NCBI GenBank assembly: GCA_949751835.1
Contig: CATKHK010000089.1
Coordinates: 110,348 to 174,347 of the forward strand
Reading direction: 5' to 3'
Source: Blepharisma japonicum
Taxonomy: Eukaryota; Ciliophora; Heterotrichea; Heterotrichida; Blepharismidae
DNA length: 64,000 bases
The position numbers were made by a program, and so were the translations under genes. Positions 47,334-58,699 of this stretch are shown here, piece by piece (the first letter of the stretch is position 1; each line of letters opens with the position of its first letter). The notes under the pieces are model-generated. The model worked only from the letters and a program-made list of their open reading frames with translations. It was not told the origin of the DNA and did no database searches.

Positions 47334-47741
47334 TTATTCTTCTACTGGGCTAAATATTGTTTTCTGTAGCTCTTCACCTCTTATTGTAACCTGGACAACC
47401 ATATTAATCGCCAAAGCTTCTTCTTCTCCTTGGCGCAGTGCAAACACTAGCAACCCTGTCGTCATTACCTGAGATTTTGACAAATTGAGTGCTTCTACAT
47501 TAATTCCTGGTAGAGTCACACTTAATGTGTTATTCCCTGCTAAATAATTGCAATTAGGAATCATCAACATATCAATAGTTTGCCTTCTTCTGACTGTATC
47601 AACAATATAAAATATTTTCCAAGATGCGCCTATAATATCGCGTGGGTTTCTTCATGATAAATCAATTTGGACTTCTCCACCTAAAGGAGAAACTTCTGGT
47701 GTGATTCTAGCAGCTTCAAGGGTGATTTCTTCAGGTTCCAT
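47334..47741 (-). CDS. Small conserved-looking protein, probably beta-rich
   Basis: The predicted protein has 135 aa, from ATG 47741 to TAA 47334-47336, with one TGA read as Trp in D-L-S-W-R-N-P. Alternating hydrophobic strands (E-V-Q-I-D-L-S-W; K-I-F-Y-I-V-D-T-V; N-T-L-S-V-T-L-P-G-I; I-N-M-V-V-Q-V-T-I) suggest a single beta-sandwich domain. No signal peptide or membrane segment. I do not recognise the family. It starts 189 bp from the divergent coiled-coil gene. Confidence 0.7.
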
Positions 47742-47930
47742 ATTAATCAATTATATTAAATTTAATAAATCTCTATTTAATAAGAATTAGCATATAAAAA
47801 TTTTCTTTGGCTTATGCTTCTGATCTTAACTTTTATCAAAAATCCTTCTCATAATCATATAATTTTTATTTAAAATTAATTTTCATTATTATTTATTATA
47901 ATTTTCTTATAATTATTACTAGTGTAACTG

Positions 47931-49061
47931 ATGAATAACTATGAGCATAAAGACGGAAATCTTGGTATTGATACAGTATTGTAACATTTATACAGAGCTA
48001 TCGAAAAGCTTAAATCTCAAAATGAGAAGCTTAGAAATGAGCTAAAAGTTTTAACTCGAGCCCTAGATGAAGCTCTTGATAAACAGAAAAAAGAAGATCG
48101 CCAGCGTGCACGCGTCCCAGTCCGCGAAGAACAATTAAACGAAAATGAACAAGAACTCGAAGCTGTCTACTCTCGCATCAAAAAATACAAAAAAGACATC
48201 GACGCTATGAAAAAACAGTTAGATGGCAATCTTAACGACGCGAAAATAAAAGATCTAGAAAATCAGTCAAAATATCTGAAAAACAGAATAAAAGAGCTTG
48301 AAGACGAAAGCTCGTCGCTGCAAAAAATCGAGCGGGAACAAAAAAAAGCTTTAGATGCTGCTGCAAATTGCCAGGATTATCCTCAAAGGGTAGAGTCTTT
48401 GATGCAAGAAGTAAAAACACTGAAAATGCAATATAGAGAAAAGCTAAATAAGCAGAAAGAAGACGAAAAAAGGTTGAAGGAGCAGCATGAGAAATGTGTA
48501 GATTTAGAAGAAAAATGCAGGAAGCTGAAAAGTTTGGAAAAGCAGAGAAAAGGGATTGTTGATGAAGACGAGCCTAAGCAAATTGAAGCTAGTGAGAGAG
48601 ATTTGGAAATTCTTGAGGCGAAAATTAAGGAAACTGAAAATAAGAAAAAAGATGAAGAACAAAGATTGAAGAAAAGGATAAGGGAACTAGAAGCACATAT
48701 AAGGGAAAGTAAGCATAATTTGGAACTTTTAAAGGTGAAGCTTAAAGAAAAAGACCAAGAATGCAGAATAAGTATGCTGAAAATGAAAGAGTTAAGAAGG
48801 GCTGCACAAAGTCAGCTTAAGCCTCTACCTAAATTTTCGGCAAGAAAAGAAAACCCAGAAGAAAAACCTCAAGGGAGGCTAAAGTCTCAGGACTCTGAGT
48901 ACAGCCAGTTTTCTAAGTCAAGTAACCCTAATAAAGAGCTGGAAAACCAAAAAGTCTACGAAGACTCCCCACAAAATAAAAGAAAATCCAGCTCATCCAG
49001 CTCCTCATCAGATGAAGACAAAAAAAAGCCTAAAAAGCAGCACAAGCATGGGAAATCATAA
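47931..49061 (+). CDS. Coiled-coil protein with one 15-nt intron
   Basis: The exons are 47931-47980 and 47996-49061, giving 371 aa, from ATG 47931 to TAA 49059-49061. After a 17-codon first exon the protein is a near-continuous coiled coil from about residue 18 to 280 (E-K-L-K-S-Q-N-E-K-L-R-N-E-L). A Ser-rich, Asp/Glu/Lys-rich tail follows (SSSSSSSSDEDKKK) and a basic end. A cytoskeletal or ciliary structural role is possible, but the family is not recognised. Its stop is three bases from that of the PAS gene. Confidence 0.8.
47981..47995 (+). other. 15-nt intron
   Basis: GTAACATTTATACAG. Read-through would meet TAA at its first bases (T-T-G-TAA). Removal joins D-T-V-L to A-I-E-K-L-K and opens the coiled-coil frame upstream to an ATG. 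Confidence 0.88.
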
Positions 49062-49064
49062 TAA

Positions 49065-49970
49065 TTACTTAAAAGCACTTACACTTTTACGTTGTGGCAA
49101 TCTTTTATTTTTCTTCCTCAAAGCAGGGCTTGCAGTCTTTAAAAACGGCGTAATGCTGATTGTTTCTGGCTCGGCTTCATTTATAACTTTTTCTGTTTCC
49201 TTATAAGGTGTTGCTTTACTCTGAAAGGGGGTAAAAAACACAGGTGGAGGGCTTATTTTTTCAATTTCCGGAAATTTAAATTCTGAAGAAATTGGAGATA
49301 AAAAGCTGAATTCTGGCAAAATTGTAGGTGTTTCGATAATATTTTCAGTTTCTTTTTTCAGAATTATTACTTTTTTGGAAGATTTTGATGGGATTTTTTT
49401 AGTTTTTGAGTGCCTTGTTAAGAGAATTATACCGACCTCAAATGAGTTTGGATCGCTGCCTATAATAACAGGAGTACATTTGCTGGTTAAAATTGTATGC
49501 TGGTCTTTTGCTAAAGAGTAAGAAATTACTTTGCTTTTGTTTTCCTTTATCAACTGCCTCCCATGCTTGCTAATTAATTTAAGCAAGCTATTTCCGCTCA
49601 TCAGTTCAAATAAATTGCAATTTTTTAAGTTCTTTTCTGAAATTCCAAAAATATTTTCACAGCCTGAACCAATTCATAAGAACTTCCCTTCTAGGTCATG
49701 CAAAGATTTTACCTTAGAATCTTTTAAGGCGCGATGGTCTGCACTTGCAGAGGAGGACTGGATCATGTAATAAATATTTGAAGCTAGGACTGAGCGCTTT
49801 AATTGATTTAGAATTAAAAGGATTAAATCGCGGGTGGAAGGGCTGGAAAATATTTTGGCAATGTTGTGAGAAGTTGTTAAGATTAACTGCAGAGAGAGAA
49901 GACTTGAATCTTTATCGATGCTGTCAAGGATTTTCTTGAGCTGGTCTTCTAAGGTAGATTCGATATCCAT
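49065..49970 (-). CDS. PAS-domain protein
   Basis: The predicted protein has 301 aa, from ATG 49970 to TAA 49065-49067. A helical N-terminal part (1-90) precedes a PAS domain at about 90-190: G-K-F-L-W-I-G-S-G-C-E-N-I-F-G-I-S, then the L-F-E-L-M segment and a strand region ending V-G-I-I-L-L-T. The Trp is TGA. The C-terminal third is basic and Pro/Ser-rich, probably disordered. PAS domains sense small ligands, light or redox state, or mediate dimerisation; the ligand here cannot be told. No kinase or cyclase domain is attached. Confidence 0.78.
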
Positions 49971-50067
49971 AATTATTAGTGTATCTTGAGTATCCAAGTA
50001 GATTAAGTTAAGAAATATTTAATAAAATTACCCTATTAAAATTTACACTTAAAAATAATATCAATTC

Positions 50068-52170
50068 ATGAAAATTCTAAACGTGAAGCTAACTAAAGGA
50101 GGAAGAGAGTACCATGCTTCAATAGCGGTCAGTAAAGATATGCCAGTAGAAGAATTCATGAATTTATTATCTGCATCACTACCAATTCCTGATTCAATTA
50201 TAATAGGTTTTAAGGACATTGAAGGAGTTTTAGTTATCCCCAGCTTAATCTGTAGAGAGCCTGAAATCCTTCGCACAGACGACTATGACCTAATTCTCCG
50301 TGACAAGTCTCAATCATCTCGTCCCACTTCTGGGAATCTCAGGCAGCCTGAAGAGCAGCTTTCCCACATTTTGTCCAGCATCCGCTTAAAATACCACCTT
50401 TCAGAAGACGAGTTTACCAGCCTCCGTAGCTGAATCAGAGAAAATAATCGCACAGTCCATCAAATTTTGCAAAATTATTTAAGGGAAAATAATGTTGAAG
50501 GATTTTCTGATTGAATTTTTAACAGCTCTAGATCTCATAGGAAAAATATAGAAAATGACGAAGAAATTAAAGAAGAATTAAAAATAAACAGAAGCCAAGT
50601 AAACTTAGAAAGACCGCAGACAACTAGAGCCAATATGAGACCTATGACAAGAGATGATGATATGAGGCGAGGCTATCAAAAATACATACAAGTTGTAATA
50701 GAGCTAGAACAAAGAGGACTTTTGGACCAAAAAGATATAGGAGTAATAAAAGCACTTATATTGAGAGACAATAAAGATGCAATGAGGGAGCTTGGCAGCT
50801 ATTTTATGCATGGGATATCTTTAGATGAGCTGGGGATAAGGCTTCAAAGAGTAGCTGATAAGCTCAGCTCAGGCATGGAGAGGCCGAGTTCTCCGATTCC
50901 AAGGAAAAAAGAACTTCACTTGCTAGTAGAGTCTTTAGTAAAAGCAAATTTGCCCTCAAAAGAAGATATTGACATTTTAAACAATTTAATAGCAGATGAA
51001 AATGAATTTGTATTTTCTGCATTTGACGTGTTTGAAAGTGATAGGGACCAAGAAGAATTAATAGACTCTCTACTCAGAGCTATAAAAAAACAGAAAAAAC
51101 ATAATAAAGAACCACTACCTAGCAACTCATTTTACCCTGACCCGCCACCTATAGAAACAGCTCCACATACTCAAGAAATTGATTATAATTTTATGTGGAA
51201 AATTATTCAGGATTTTAATATTGGAGAAAATTGGAGCTTTGAGCTAAAAGGAACCTTAAAAGCCCTAATGCAGTCTCCAAGTAAAATAATGCAGGTAGCT
51301 TTTGAGCAGTTTATTAAAAATGAGGATAATGATTTATTAGAGGAGGAACTGAAAAATATTGTGAATTTGTATTTTCATGTACTGATGGCACAGTGCTTTA
51401 CCCCAAGGCATATCAAAATGATAAAAAATCAAGAAAAATTAGGGTCGCTAGAAGATATAAGCCAAAAATTCGCAAATGATGGAAATGTGTATAAATTTTT
51501 TATAGGGATAATTGAGCTATTAGATTTAAAAGATGTGCAGTCTCCAAGAAATAGAATTTTGGAGCATGTGGCACATTTGTTAGAAGATGATGAAAATATA
51601 GAAGACCCATTAGATGCGTATGATACTTTGACTAATATTTTGTCGAATTCTAAAAATTTATCAGACTTCAGCCAAATATTGACAAGACTATATGAAGACC
51701 AAAACCAAGAATTAATTGGAATTATCCAAAGCTACCACAATGGGGTGCCTATTGAAGCAATTGAAGAAGATTTATTAAAATTAATCTCAAGCAATAAAAA
51801 TGATGAAGACTTTGGCAGAGATTTAATAGACCTTATTCAGTCAGATTTCACAGAAGAACAGCTCTTTTCATTAAGAGAATTAATCTCAAATAAAGACCCA
51901 TGCCTTTTTGATGCATATGAAAATTATCAAAATTCCAAAAATAAAGATGATTTAATAAGGGCTTTAGAAAGCTTAATAAGCACCCCAGACAATGAATTTT
52001 TGGTATTTATCCAAGAAAATTTTGATGAAGAAAAACAAGAAAAACTGATAAAAATGATGAATGAGCAGGATTCCAGGCTAAAATCAGCTATAAGCCTCTA
52101 TGATTTTACAACAGATAAAGACTCTCTTATAGAAACACTAAATTTCTTATTGAGAGAAGACCCTAACTAA
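50068..52170 (+). CDS. Helical-repeat protein with ubiquitin-like N-terminus
   Basis: The predicted protein has 700 aa, from ATG 50068 to TAA 52168-52170, with TGA as Trp at 50431-50433 and 50512-50514. Residues 1-80 look like a beta-grasp fold (I-L-N-V-K-L; Y-H-A-S-I-A-V; Y-D-L-I-L-R-D). From about 190 the protein consists of roughly eight helical repeats of 45-55 residues with the pattern L-x-x-L-I-x-x-x-D-x-x-x-x-x-A-[FY]-x-x-[FY]-x-x-x-x-D-x-x-x-L-I-x-x-L-x-x-L. The family is not recognised; a scaffold is likely. It starts 97 bp from the divergent PAS gene. Confidence 0.75.
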
Positions 52171-52189
52171 TGACTTTTGCATAAATTAT

Positions 52190-52831
52190 CTAAATATCAA
52201 TTTTTACTTTGCCACCCACAATTTTAGCTTCCCCTTCTGTTGCTGAATTTCCAAGCTCAATAACAGGGGCTTCTCCAGGGTTAAATGCAGGCAGGCCTCT
52301 ATAAGGGCATCCTGCACACCTAAAAGCGTCTCCTAGATGGCATCTTCCACAGCTGGAGCTTGGGAGTTCTGAAGGCTTACTAGCCTCTTGCAGCTCTTTT
52401 GCTCTGCCACAGGTGCAATTTTTGCAAGGTTTTGGTTTAGTCAAACAGTCTTGTTTTGAGGAAAGTTCTTTATATTCTTCATCTTGCTTTAATAAATCGT
52501 CTTCATTGATGGATTCTCCAGGATTTTCTATTGCTGAGGTCCAAGCTGATTTAAGCTCGACAGCTGCAGTTGAGGCTGGTTTTTTTGCTGAAATTTGGCT
52601 TGGGGAAATGGATATATTTGTAAAACCTGAAAAAATCAAGATTCGGCGATGGGTTGTAATTTCGTCTTCTGATAGAGGGGATGATAGGGTTATTATAAAG
52701 GTCCCTGAATCTTGAAGAGTTGTGTAGATAGATTTTATGTGAGCAGATAGATTTGGGAGAATTTCTGAAGTAAAAATAAGCTCTTGGGCTGAGTTTGGAG
52801 GTGAGCTTAGGAGGTTTGATAATTCAGACAT
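52190..52831 (-). CDS. CIAPIN1: Anamorsin / Dre2 (cytosolic Fe-S assembly factor)
   Basis: The predicted protein has 213 aa, from ATG 52831 to TAG 52190-52192. The C-terminal CIAPIN domain has both Fe-S motifs: C-x6-C-x2-C-x-C ([13 protein letters not shown]) and C-x2-C-x7-C-x2-C ([15 protein letters not shown]), followed by the conserved [12 protein letters not shown]. The N-terminal ~120 residues correspond to the methyltransferase-like domain but are short (human anamorsin is about 312 aa). Dre2 receives electrons from Tah18/NDOR1 and works early in cytosolic iron-sulfur protein assembly. It converges on the helical-repeat gene with 19 bp between stops. Confidence 0.95.
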   Translation of the reverse strand: MSELSNLLSSPPNSAQELIFTSEILPNLSAHIKSIYTTLQDSGTFIITLSSPLSEDEITTHRRILIFSGFTNISISPSQISAKKPASTAAVELKSAWTSAIENPGESINEDDLLKQDEEYKELSSKQDCLTKPKPCKNCTCGRAKELQEASKPSELPSSSCGRCHLGDAFRCAGCPYRGLPAFNPGEAPVIELGNSATEGEAKIVGGKVKIDI

Positions 52832-53128
52832 TTATATTATTATAATTGATGATTTTAAATGTAAATAAACAGGGTATATATATCATAAACAACTATGGGC
52901 TTAGTTAGCCAATTAAACTAGATCAATCCAAAATATTTTTATCCATAAATTTTCATAACTAGAATAAATGAATAAACGCTAATTAATAAAAAAAAACAAA
53001 GGTAAATATTAGCAGGAATTATTTAATTTTAATTAAATTACTTATTAAATAGTCCCTAATGAATCATTCTTGTAAACCCAATTTTTTCAGCTTTTCTAAA
53101 ATAAATTATTTTTCTGTATAACTATTAA

Positions 53129-54154
53129 ATGGATAGTAGTTTCTCATCAAGTAAACAGCTGCATGATTTTTTTAAAGATTGCTTCCGTGAGAACTGTCAG
53201 ATCGACGAAGAAGAAGTTACCATTGAAGAAGAAAGGACCCTTGAAGAGCTTAGCCCATATGAGGTTTTTCAAAACTTCAAAGATCTCGTCAATGATTTAC
53301 TTCAGTTCAAGCGAAAATTTAAGAAAACCGACAAAGGTGGCTTGGAAATCCAGTGCGAACAATTAGAAATTTTGCTACAAAAATTAGAAGCAGAAGCAAG
53401 AATCCACTATGGAATTGAGCATCAACTGAAAATTCATATAGATACTTGCCAAAGTAAAGTTGAAGAATTAGAAAAAGCGATAATTGCTTATTCGATTATT
53501 ATAGAAAAACAAGAGAAGAAAATAATTGATTATGAAAATGAGATAAAAAGATTGAAAAAAACAAAAGAAAATTATCATGATGGGTTAGAAGAAAAAATTA
53601 AATTAATAGAAAAGAGATTTAAAGAAGAAATTTCGAATTTAGTAGAAAACCATAAGCAAGAAAACGGAAGAGATATGGATAAAACTGTATTTAAGACTTT
53701 CGACAACAAAAGAGTGCTAAGAAATGATAAATCTGCTTTAAGATTTGAAGAATTTGTGAAATTAAAATCGATGCTAGAAGATAAAAGTAAAGAGTTAGAA
53801 GTAATGAAAGAAAAATATAAAAAGGTAAAAGGGGACGAAAAAATAAGCACCGTTGAAAGAAAAGCTAATATGCACAGGACTGAATACGATATTAAATTTC
53901 CTGAAGCGAAAAATTCCACAGCAAATCCCCGAGAAACTGGCTTTTTACGAAAGTCAGCTACAAATTTATTAGAAATGATGAGAAAAAATTATAAAATTAG
54001 AGCTGTTCAGAAACTAGCAAATGAAAAAAGCAGAGATATAAGTACCGATAGAAGAGACCATGAACTTCTACATATAAGGTCTATTTCTGATCAAATAAGA
54101 TCAGAATCTTTGCCAAATTATCGTGGACCTAAAAGAAATACCGGAGAAACTTAA
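53129..54154 (+). CDS. Coiled-coil protein, unknown
   Basis: The predicted protein has 341 aa, from ATG 53129 to TAA 54152-54154, with no TGA needed. An acidic N-terminus (E-E-E-V-T-I-E-E-E-R) precedes a coiled coil from about 60 to 180 (C-E-Q-L-E-I-L-L-Q-K-L-E-A-E) and a second short one near 210-240. The C-terminal 100 residues are basic. No domain recognised. It is followed after 73 bp by the RPA2-like gene on the same strand. Confidence 0.75.
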   Translation: MDSSFSSSKQLHDFFKDCFRENCQIDEEEVTIEEERTLEELSPYEVFQNFKDLVNDLLQFKRKFKKTDKGGLEIQCEQLEILLQKLEAEARIHYGIEHQLKIHIDTCQSKVEELEKAIIAYSIIIEKQEKKIIDYENEIKRLKKTKENYHDGLEEKIKLIEKRFKEEISNLVENHKQENGRDMDKTVFKTFDNKRVLRNDKSALRFEEFVKLKSMLEDKSKELEVMKEKYKKVKGDEKISTVERKANMHRTEYDIKFPEAKNSTANPRETGFLRKSATNLLEMMRKNYKIRAVQKLANEKSRDISTDRRDHELLHIRSISDQIRSESLPNYRGPKRNTGET

Positions 54155-54227
54155 TTTTTAATCATAATTGTGTGAATAATCAAAAGTAAAATAGGGGAAC
54201 TTCATTATTTTATATACAAAAATTCTG

Positions 54228-54926
54228 ATGGCATCTTCACAGTCTCAAACCAAAGCTTTATCGTTTATTCCAGTCAATTTAAAACTTGTTCACGAAGTTA
54301 CTCAAAAAGGTGAACCATTTACCCTAGATTCCGAGCCTATTGAATGAATTGACTTTGTCAGCCGTGTCACAGCTTATCGAGAAACCAACAAAGCGATTTT
54401 TCTGACTTTTCAAGACGAATTTGCAGAGTTTTATGGAATTATTTATAGGAAAGATGAAAATACCCAGCCGCGAGCTATTAAAGGCTACCATCATGCTGAT
54501 GGAGGATACGCCCATGTCATAGGAAATATTGCGAATTTTGAAGATGGGCCAAAATGTATAGTTCAAGCTCTAGAAAACGTAAAAATTTACGAATATGTCC
54601 ATTACCATAGGACAAAGGTCCTTTGAAGCTATCTTGTTAGGAATAAAGTTCTGCATTGCCCTTTAGAAAGTTTAATAGAAATTCCACGTGAAACCCCTAA
54701 AATTGCTCCTAAAATTAATGACTCAGATATGGAGCATTTAAGCCTTGAGCAGGCTGAAGTACTGAATGTCATAAAGAAAAGTGCAAATCAATTAGGAATT
54801 CATAGAGATGAAATTGCGAATATTGTGAAAAACAAAGTGAGAAAATTAGATGAAGTCTTAGAAGAGCTAGTGAATTTTGGATTTTTATATACAGAAAGTG
54901 ATAATAATATATACTTTTATACTTAG
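54228..54926 (+). CDS. RPA2: Replication protein A 32-kDa subunit-like
   Basis: The predicted protein has 232 aa, from ATG 54228 to TAG 54924-54926. Residues about 15-140 fit an OB-fold (P-V-N-L-K-L-V-H-E-V; W-I-D-F-V-S-R-V-T-A-Y; K-A-I-F-L-T-F-Q-D). Residues about 165-232 fit the RPA2 C-terminal winged helix (G-I-H-R-D-E-I, L-V-N-F-G-F-L-Y-T-E-S-D). TGA is read as Trp at 54346-54348 and 54624-54626. The protein would bind single-stranded DNA with RPA1 and RPA3 in replication and repair. The Ser/Gly-rich phosphorylated N-terminus of animal RPA2 is nearly absent. Its stop overlaps that of the gene on the other strand. Confidence 0.85.
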
Positions 54927-57900
54927 TAAAATTCATGGGATTTATTTTTTAGATTTTGATAGTGGCTTATCAAAACTTCTAGCAAGCTGTCTATGCATAT
55001 TTTGTCAGAATCAACATTCAAAGCACCTTTTTTCGATGAGTCAGAAGGCTCTTTTATGGTATCAATCTCATTTTTTAAATTTTCTCATTCTTCTTTCAAC
55101 AATTTTTCCTCAAAAAGTGACTTTGTGCTCGCTAGTGCTTTTGAATAGGGTATATACAAGTCACTAGCACCATCATCAGTAGGAGCAAAAGTGCCAGCAT
55201 TAGTTGTGTTGATAAATTCCACAGTCTTTAAATAAAAATCTAAATCATCTATTTTATAGTATCCATACACCCCCAAAAATTTCAAAAAATTCCTTACTCT
55301 ATTAGAAGACTCAGAATAGCATATCGCTGATAATATGACTTCTTTAAACTTGTCTTCAGCTACACTCTTTAATCCATATTTTTGTAATAATTCGTCATAA
55401 ATCATTTCGCATAAATCAATTTTTTTAATTGATGGATACTCATCAATTAGCGAAGTTCTTGCTGTGTACATAGAATATATTAATTTCATTAAAGTTTTCT
55501 TTGACAAAGTTGGCTTTAAATTGGGTTTTCTTTCAGCCTTTTGGACAGCTGATAATAGGATTTTTGAAGAGGGATGCTGCTTTTTTGAGATTTGTTTTTT
55601 ATTTGTAAATTGCCTTGGCTTTACAGCAATTCTTTTGTGTCATTGCCGTGAGCTAAGCTTAATTCTCTCTTCTATTTTAGAGTTAGAAATTTTTTCTTCT
55701 TCAGGACTGAGGATTACAGATTTGTTATCTTCTTTAAATTGGGAATTATCTTCATAAAAATCAGTTTGGGTGCATATTGATACAGGGTAATGAGATTTAT
55801 TTATTTCTTTGTCAAATAGATTTTCGATAGAAATTCTTAGCTTATTAGCTTCTTTTTTGAGAATTTCTTCAGAGGTATCGCCATTTAAATTGTTTGGGTT
55901 GGAAAAGTATAAATTTATGAGAGTTTTCAGTTTTTTAATTTTTCTAAGTAGATTCAAAAAATTTGAGTCATCTGTAAAGCTCACTTTCTGAGTTAAATTT
56001 AGAGAATTTGTGCTATTTTCAAGAGTTTGAGATAAGTTAATCTTATATTCTTCTCTATATTCAACCTTTTCACTGCTTTTTTGCTGCTCTGAATCTGATT
56101 TTGTCAGCTCTTCTTTATTTTCTTGATACTTTTCTTCAGCTATTTTTATCTCTTCATTTTTATTTTCTATTTCTTCCACTTCATTTGGTAATTTTTTAAA
56201 AAATTCTTGTGTTTGTTTCATCATTTTAGACTGTCTCCCGACTACATTCGAAACTGCATTAATTAAATCTCCAATAATTTTTACAAATATTTTTGACAAA
56301 CTCAAGCTTTCTATTTTTTTTTCATATTTTGCAAGCTGTTGTCCAGCAAAATTCAACTTTTCCCTATCAATTTCAATAACATCTATATAAGTATTAATTT
56401 CTTTTTTTCTATCAAATTCAGTCTGTGTCTCAATTTCAACCATTTCAACTTTTACCTCCTGTTCATTATTTTCAAGAATTTTTTCAAAATTTCCATCATT
56501 ACTTTCTTGTGAAGTTGCACTTTTACAGATCACAAGAGTGACTTCGTGCTCTTCTTCATTTTCATTGAGCAGTGGTAGAGTCAATAATTCTTTTTTATTA
56601 TTCTCCATATTTGATAAATAATTTGTTATGAATTTTCTGAAACCTTTTATTAAAGTTGACATCCAATTGACTTGCTCATATTTAAAAGCTGGACTTACAG
56701 TAAATTCTTCGAAATTTTCTAATAAAATTGCTCGAGTATTTAAATAGTCGAATTTTTCTTTAGAAATCACTAAATTGTCATATAATTTATCATCTCCTGT
56801 AAAAGTAGATCTTTCTCTATGTTTTGACATAAATATTGGAGGCAGCGAAAATTCTCTTTTATAAGACGTTCGCCTTGTAAATTCGGGAGGCTCTTCATCA
56901 ATAGGCTTGAGAATTTTTTCATCTTCCATTGTACAGGTTGAAACTGTCCTATAGCTAATCGGATTTATTAAATTTCCTTTTTCATCCCTACTTTTCCATT
57001 GAATAATGCTTACATTTTGTTGCTTTGTTAAAATCTGCAATGCCGTCTTAATTTCTCTTGCTTTAGCTTTTTCTTCACTTAATTCGTTTCTTAAGCTTTC
57101 TATTTCTTGTGACTGCTCACTAATGACTTTGCTTGATTTTCTTAATTCTCCATTAATATCTGAGTATTTTTTTGTAACCACATTAAGCTTTTCTTCATAA
57201 CTTTTTTGATTTTTCGATACAAGTTCTTTAAATCTTTGCTTTAGGTCTTCAATTTCTTCGGAAAATTTATTTTTATTTTTTGAGTTTAATTCAAAATTTG
57301 AGTTCCAAATTCTGTTTAATAATTGGCCTCTTTCTATACAATGAACAGAAACTTGTCGGATAATTTCTTTAAAGCAGGCTGTATAAATCAGTTGAAGAGC
57401 TTCAGTTTTATTTTCTATTGTAGCGAATTCTGTATGATACACATATTTATCTAGCATATAATCGAGCCAGTTACTTAAAAGCTCAACTTCTCGACGTCCA
57501 GAAGGAGCTCCTCTTTCTGTATTTAAATTAATATTTTTTTCTACCTTTGAAGGATTTCCTATACTTTTTGAACGACTTCCCACATAATTCGGCGGTTTTT
57601 CTTCAGAGATTTGTGTCAGTCTTGCTTGTATTAACCCAGATTGGGTTTTAAATAAAAGTCCGCCTTCTTTGGCTAGATTTGAGATTTTTGTCTCAATATA
57701 TTTATTTGATTTGCGTTTTACTAAATCTAAATCTTTCATAAATTTTTCATGATAAAAATCATCCATATTGTAAACTTCATTTTTTATAGGACTTTCGGTT
57801 ATTTTAATCACTTTCATGCTAGTTTTAGCACTGTCATTGTCTTTATTTACAATATTTTGCAGCTTGTCAAGCTCAGTTGGTAAAGGGAGCATTAAAATGT

Positions 57901-58354
57901 CTGGCTCTTTAAGCCCTAAAACTTCTTTAAGCTCGTTTTGGCTTCTATTAAATAGATTTTTGAGTTTTTCAGGCCGATCTTTTGTATGGGAAACGTCTCT
58001 AGACAAAGGGCAGGACTCACAATGGACCCTTTGATTGGAGTCATGGATTTTTGAAATTTTGCTTATATCTTGTTCGGATATATCAGAAGAGCCACAGTAG
58101 CATAAATTTGCAGAAAATTTAGATAAACTATTGGCAATTTTGCTTTTTATTTTATTTAAAACTTTTTCGTTTTCTTGTTTTGGACGAGAAGTTAAAGAAG
58201 TTTTAGAGGTTTCTGAGTCACTTAGCTTAGATAAGCTTGGAATTCGTGGGAGTTTTTTTGATAAGTCTGGGGATAATGATGCAAGCTTAGATTTGAATCT
58301 TTTTTTGATTGTGATAAGTTTGGTGCTTTTTTGGATTTCATTTGTGTTATCCAT
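54923..58354 (-). CDS. Large coiled-coil protein, unknown
   Basis: The predicted protein has 1143 aa, from ATG 58354 to TAA 54923-54925; TGA codons at 55640-55642 and 55083-55085 are read as Trp. The N-terminal ~300 residues are basic and Ser/Lys-rich with a C-x-C-x... S-C-P-L segment. A coiled coil spans about 355-470 (E-E-I-E-D-L-K-Q-R-F-K-E-L) and a second lies near 700-800. The C-terminal ~180 residues form an alpha-helical domain (K-K-T-L-M-K-L-I-Y-S-M-Y; N-R-V-R-N-F-L-K-F-L-G-V-Y) that looks globular and conserved. Possibly a ciliary or cortical structural protein. The stop shares two bases with the RPA2-like stop on the opposite strand. Confidence 0.8.
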
Positions 58355-58699
58355 TTTAATCTTATGAGAGAAAATTATAAAATTAATGAAAATAAAGATA
58401 GGTTCATGAATATTCAAGTGTCATCAATTAAATTTCTTAGCTCAAAAGCGTCCTTAGATAAGCCATTGAATTTTCAGCTGGATCATAAGGTTCTTCTATT
58501 ATAGCATCAAGAATTTTTACTAATCTCTTCATGAGCAGGCAAGATTTCTTGCTTACTTTTAAAAGATTAATCAATTTTACAGTTGATATTAATAAATAAT
58601 TTAACCTTTATACTAAATTTAGAATATAATTAGAATATATTATTCTATAAAAATATTAATATATATTGCTGATAAAATTATTTTTTATCCACAAGAGAC
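58355..58699. other. AT-rich spacer with a short coding-like remnant
   Basis: On the minus strand about 45 codons ending at TAA 58437-58439 (R-L-V-K-I-L-D-A-I-I-E-E-P-Y-D) read like protein, but no start or upstream exon is visible. Otherwise nothing is seen. Confidence 0.4.
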
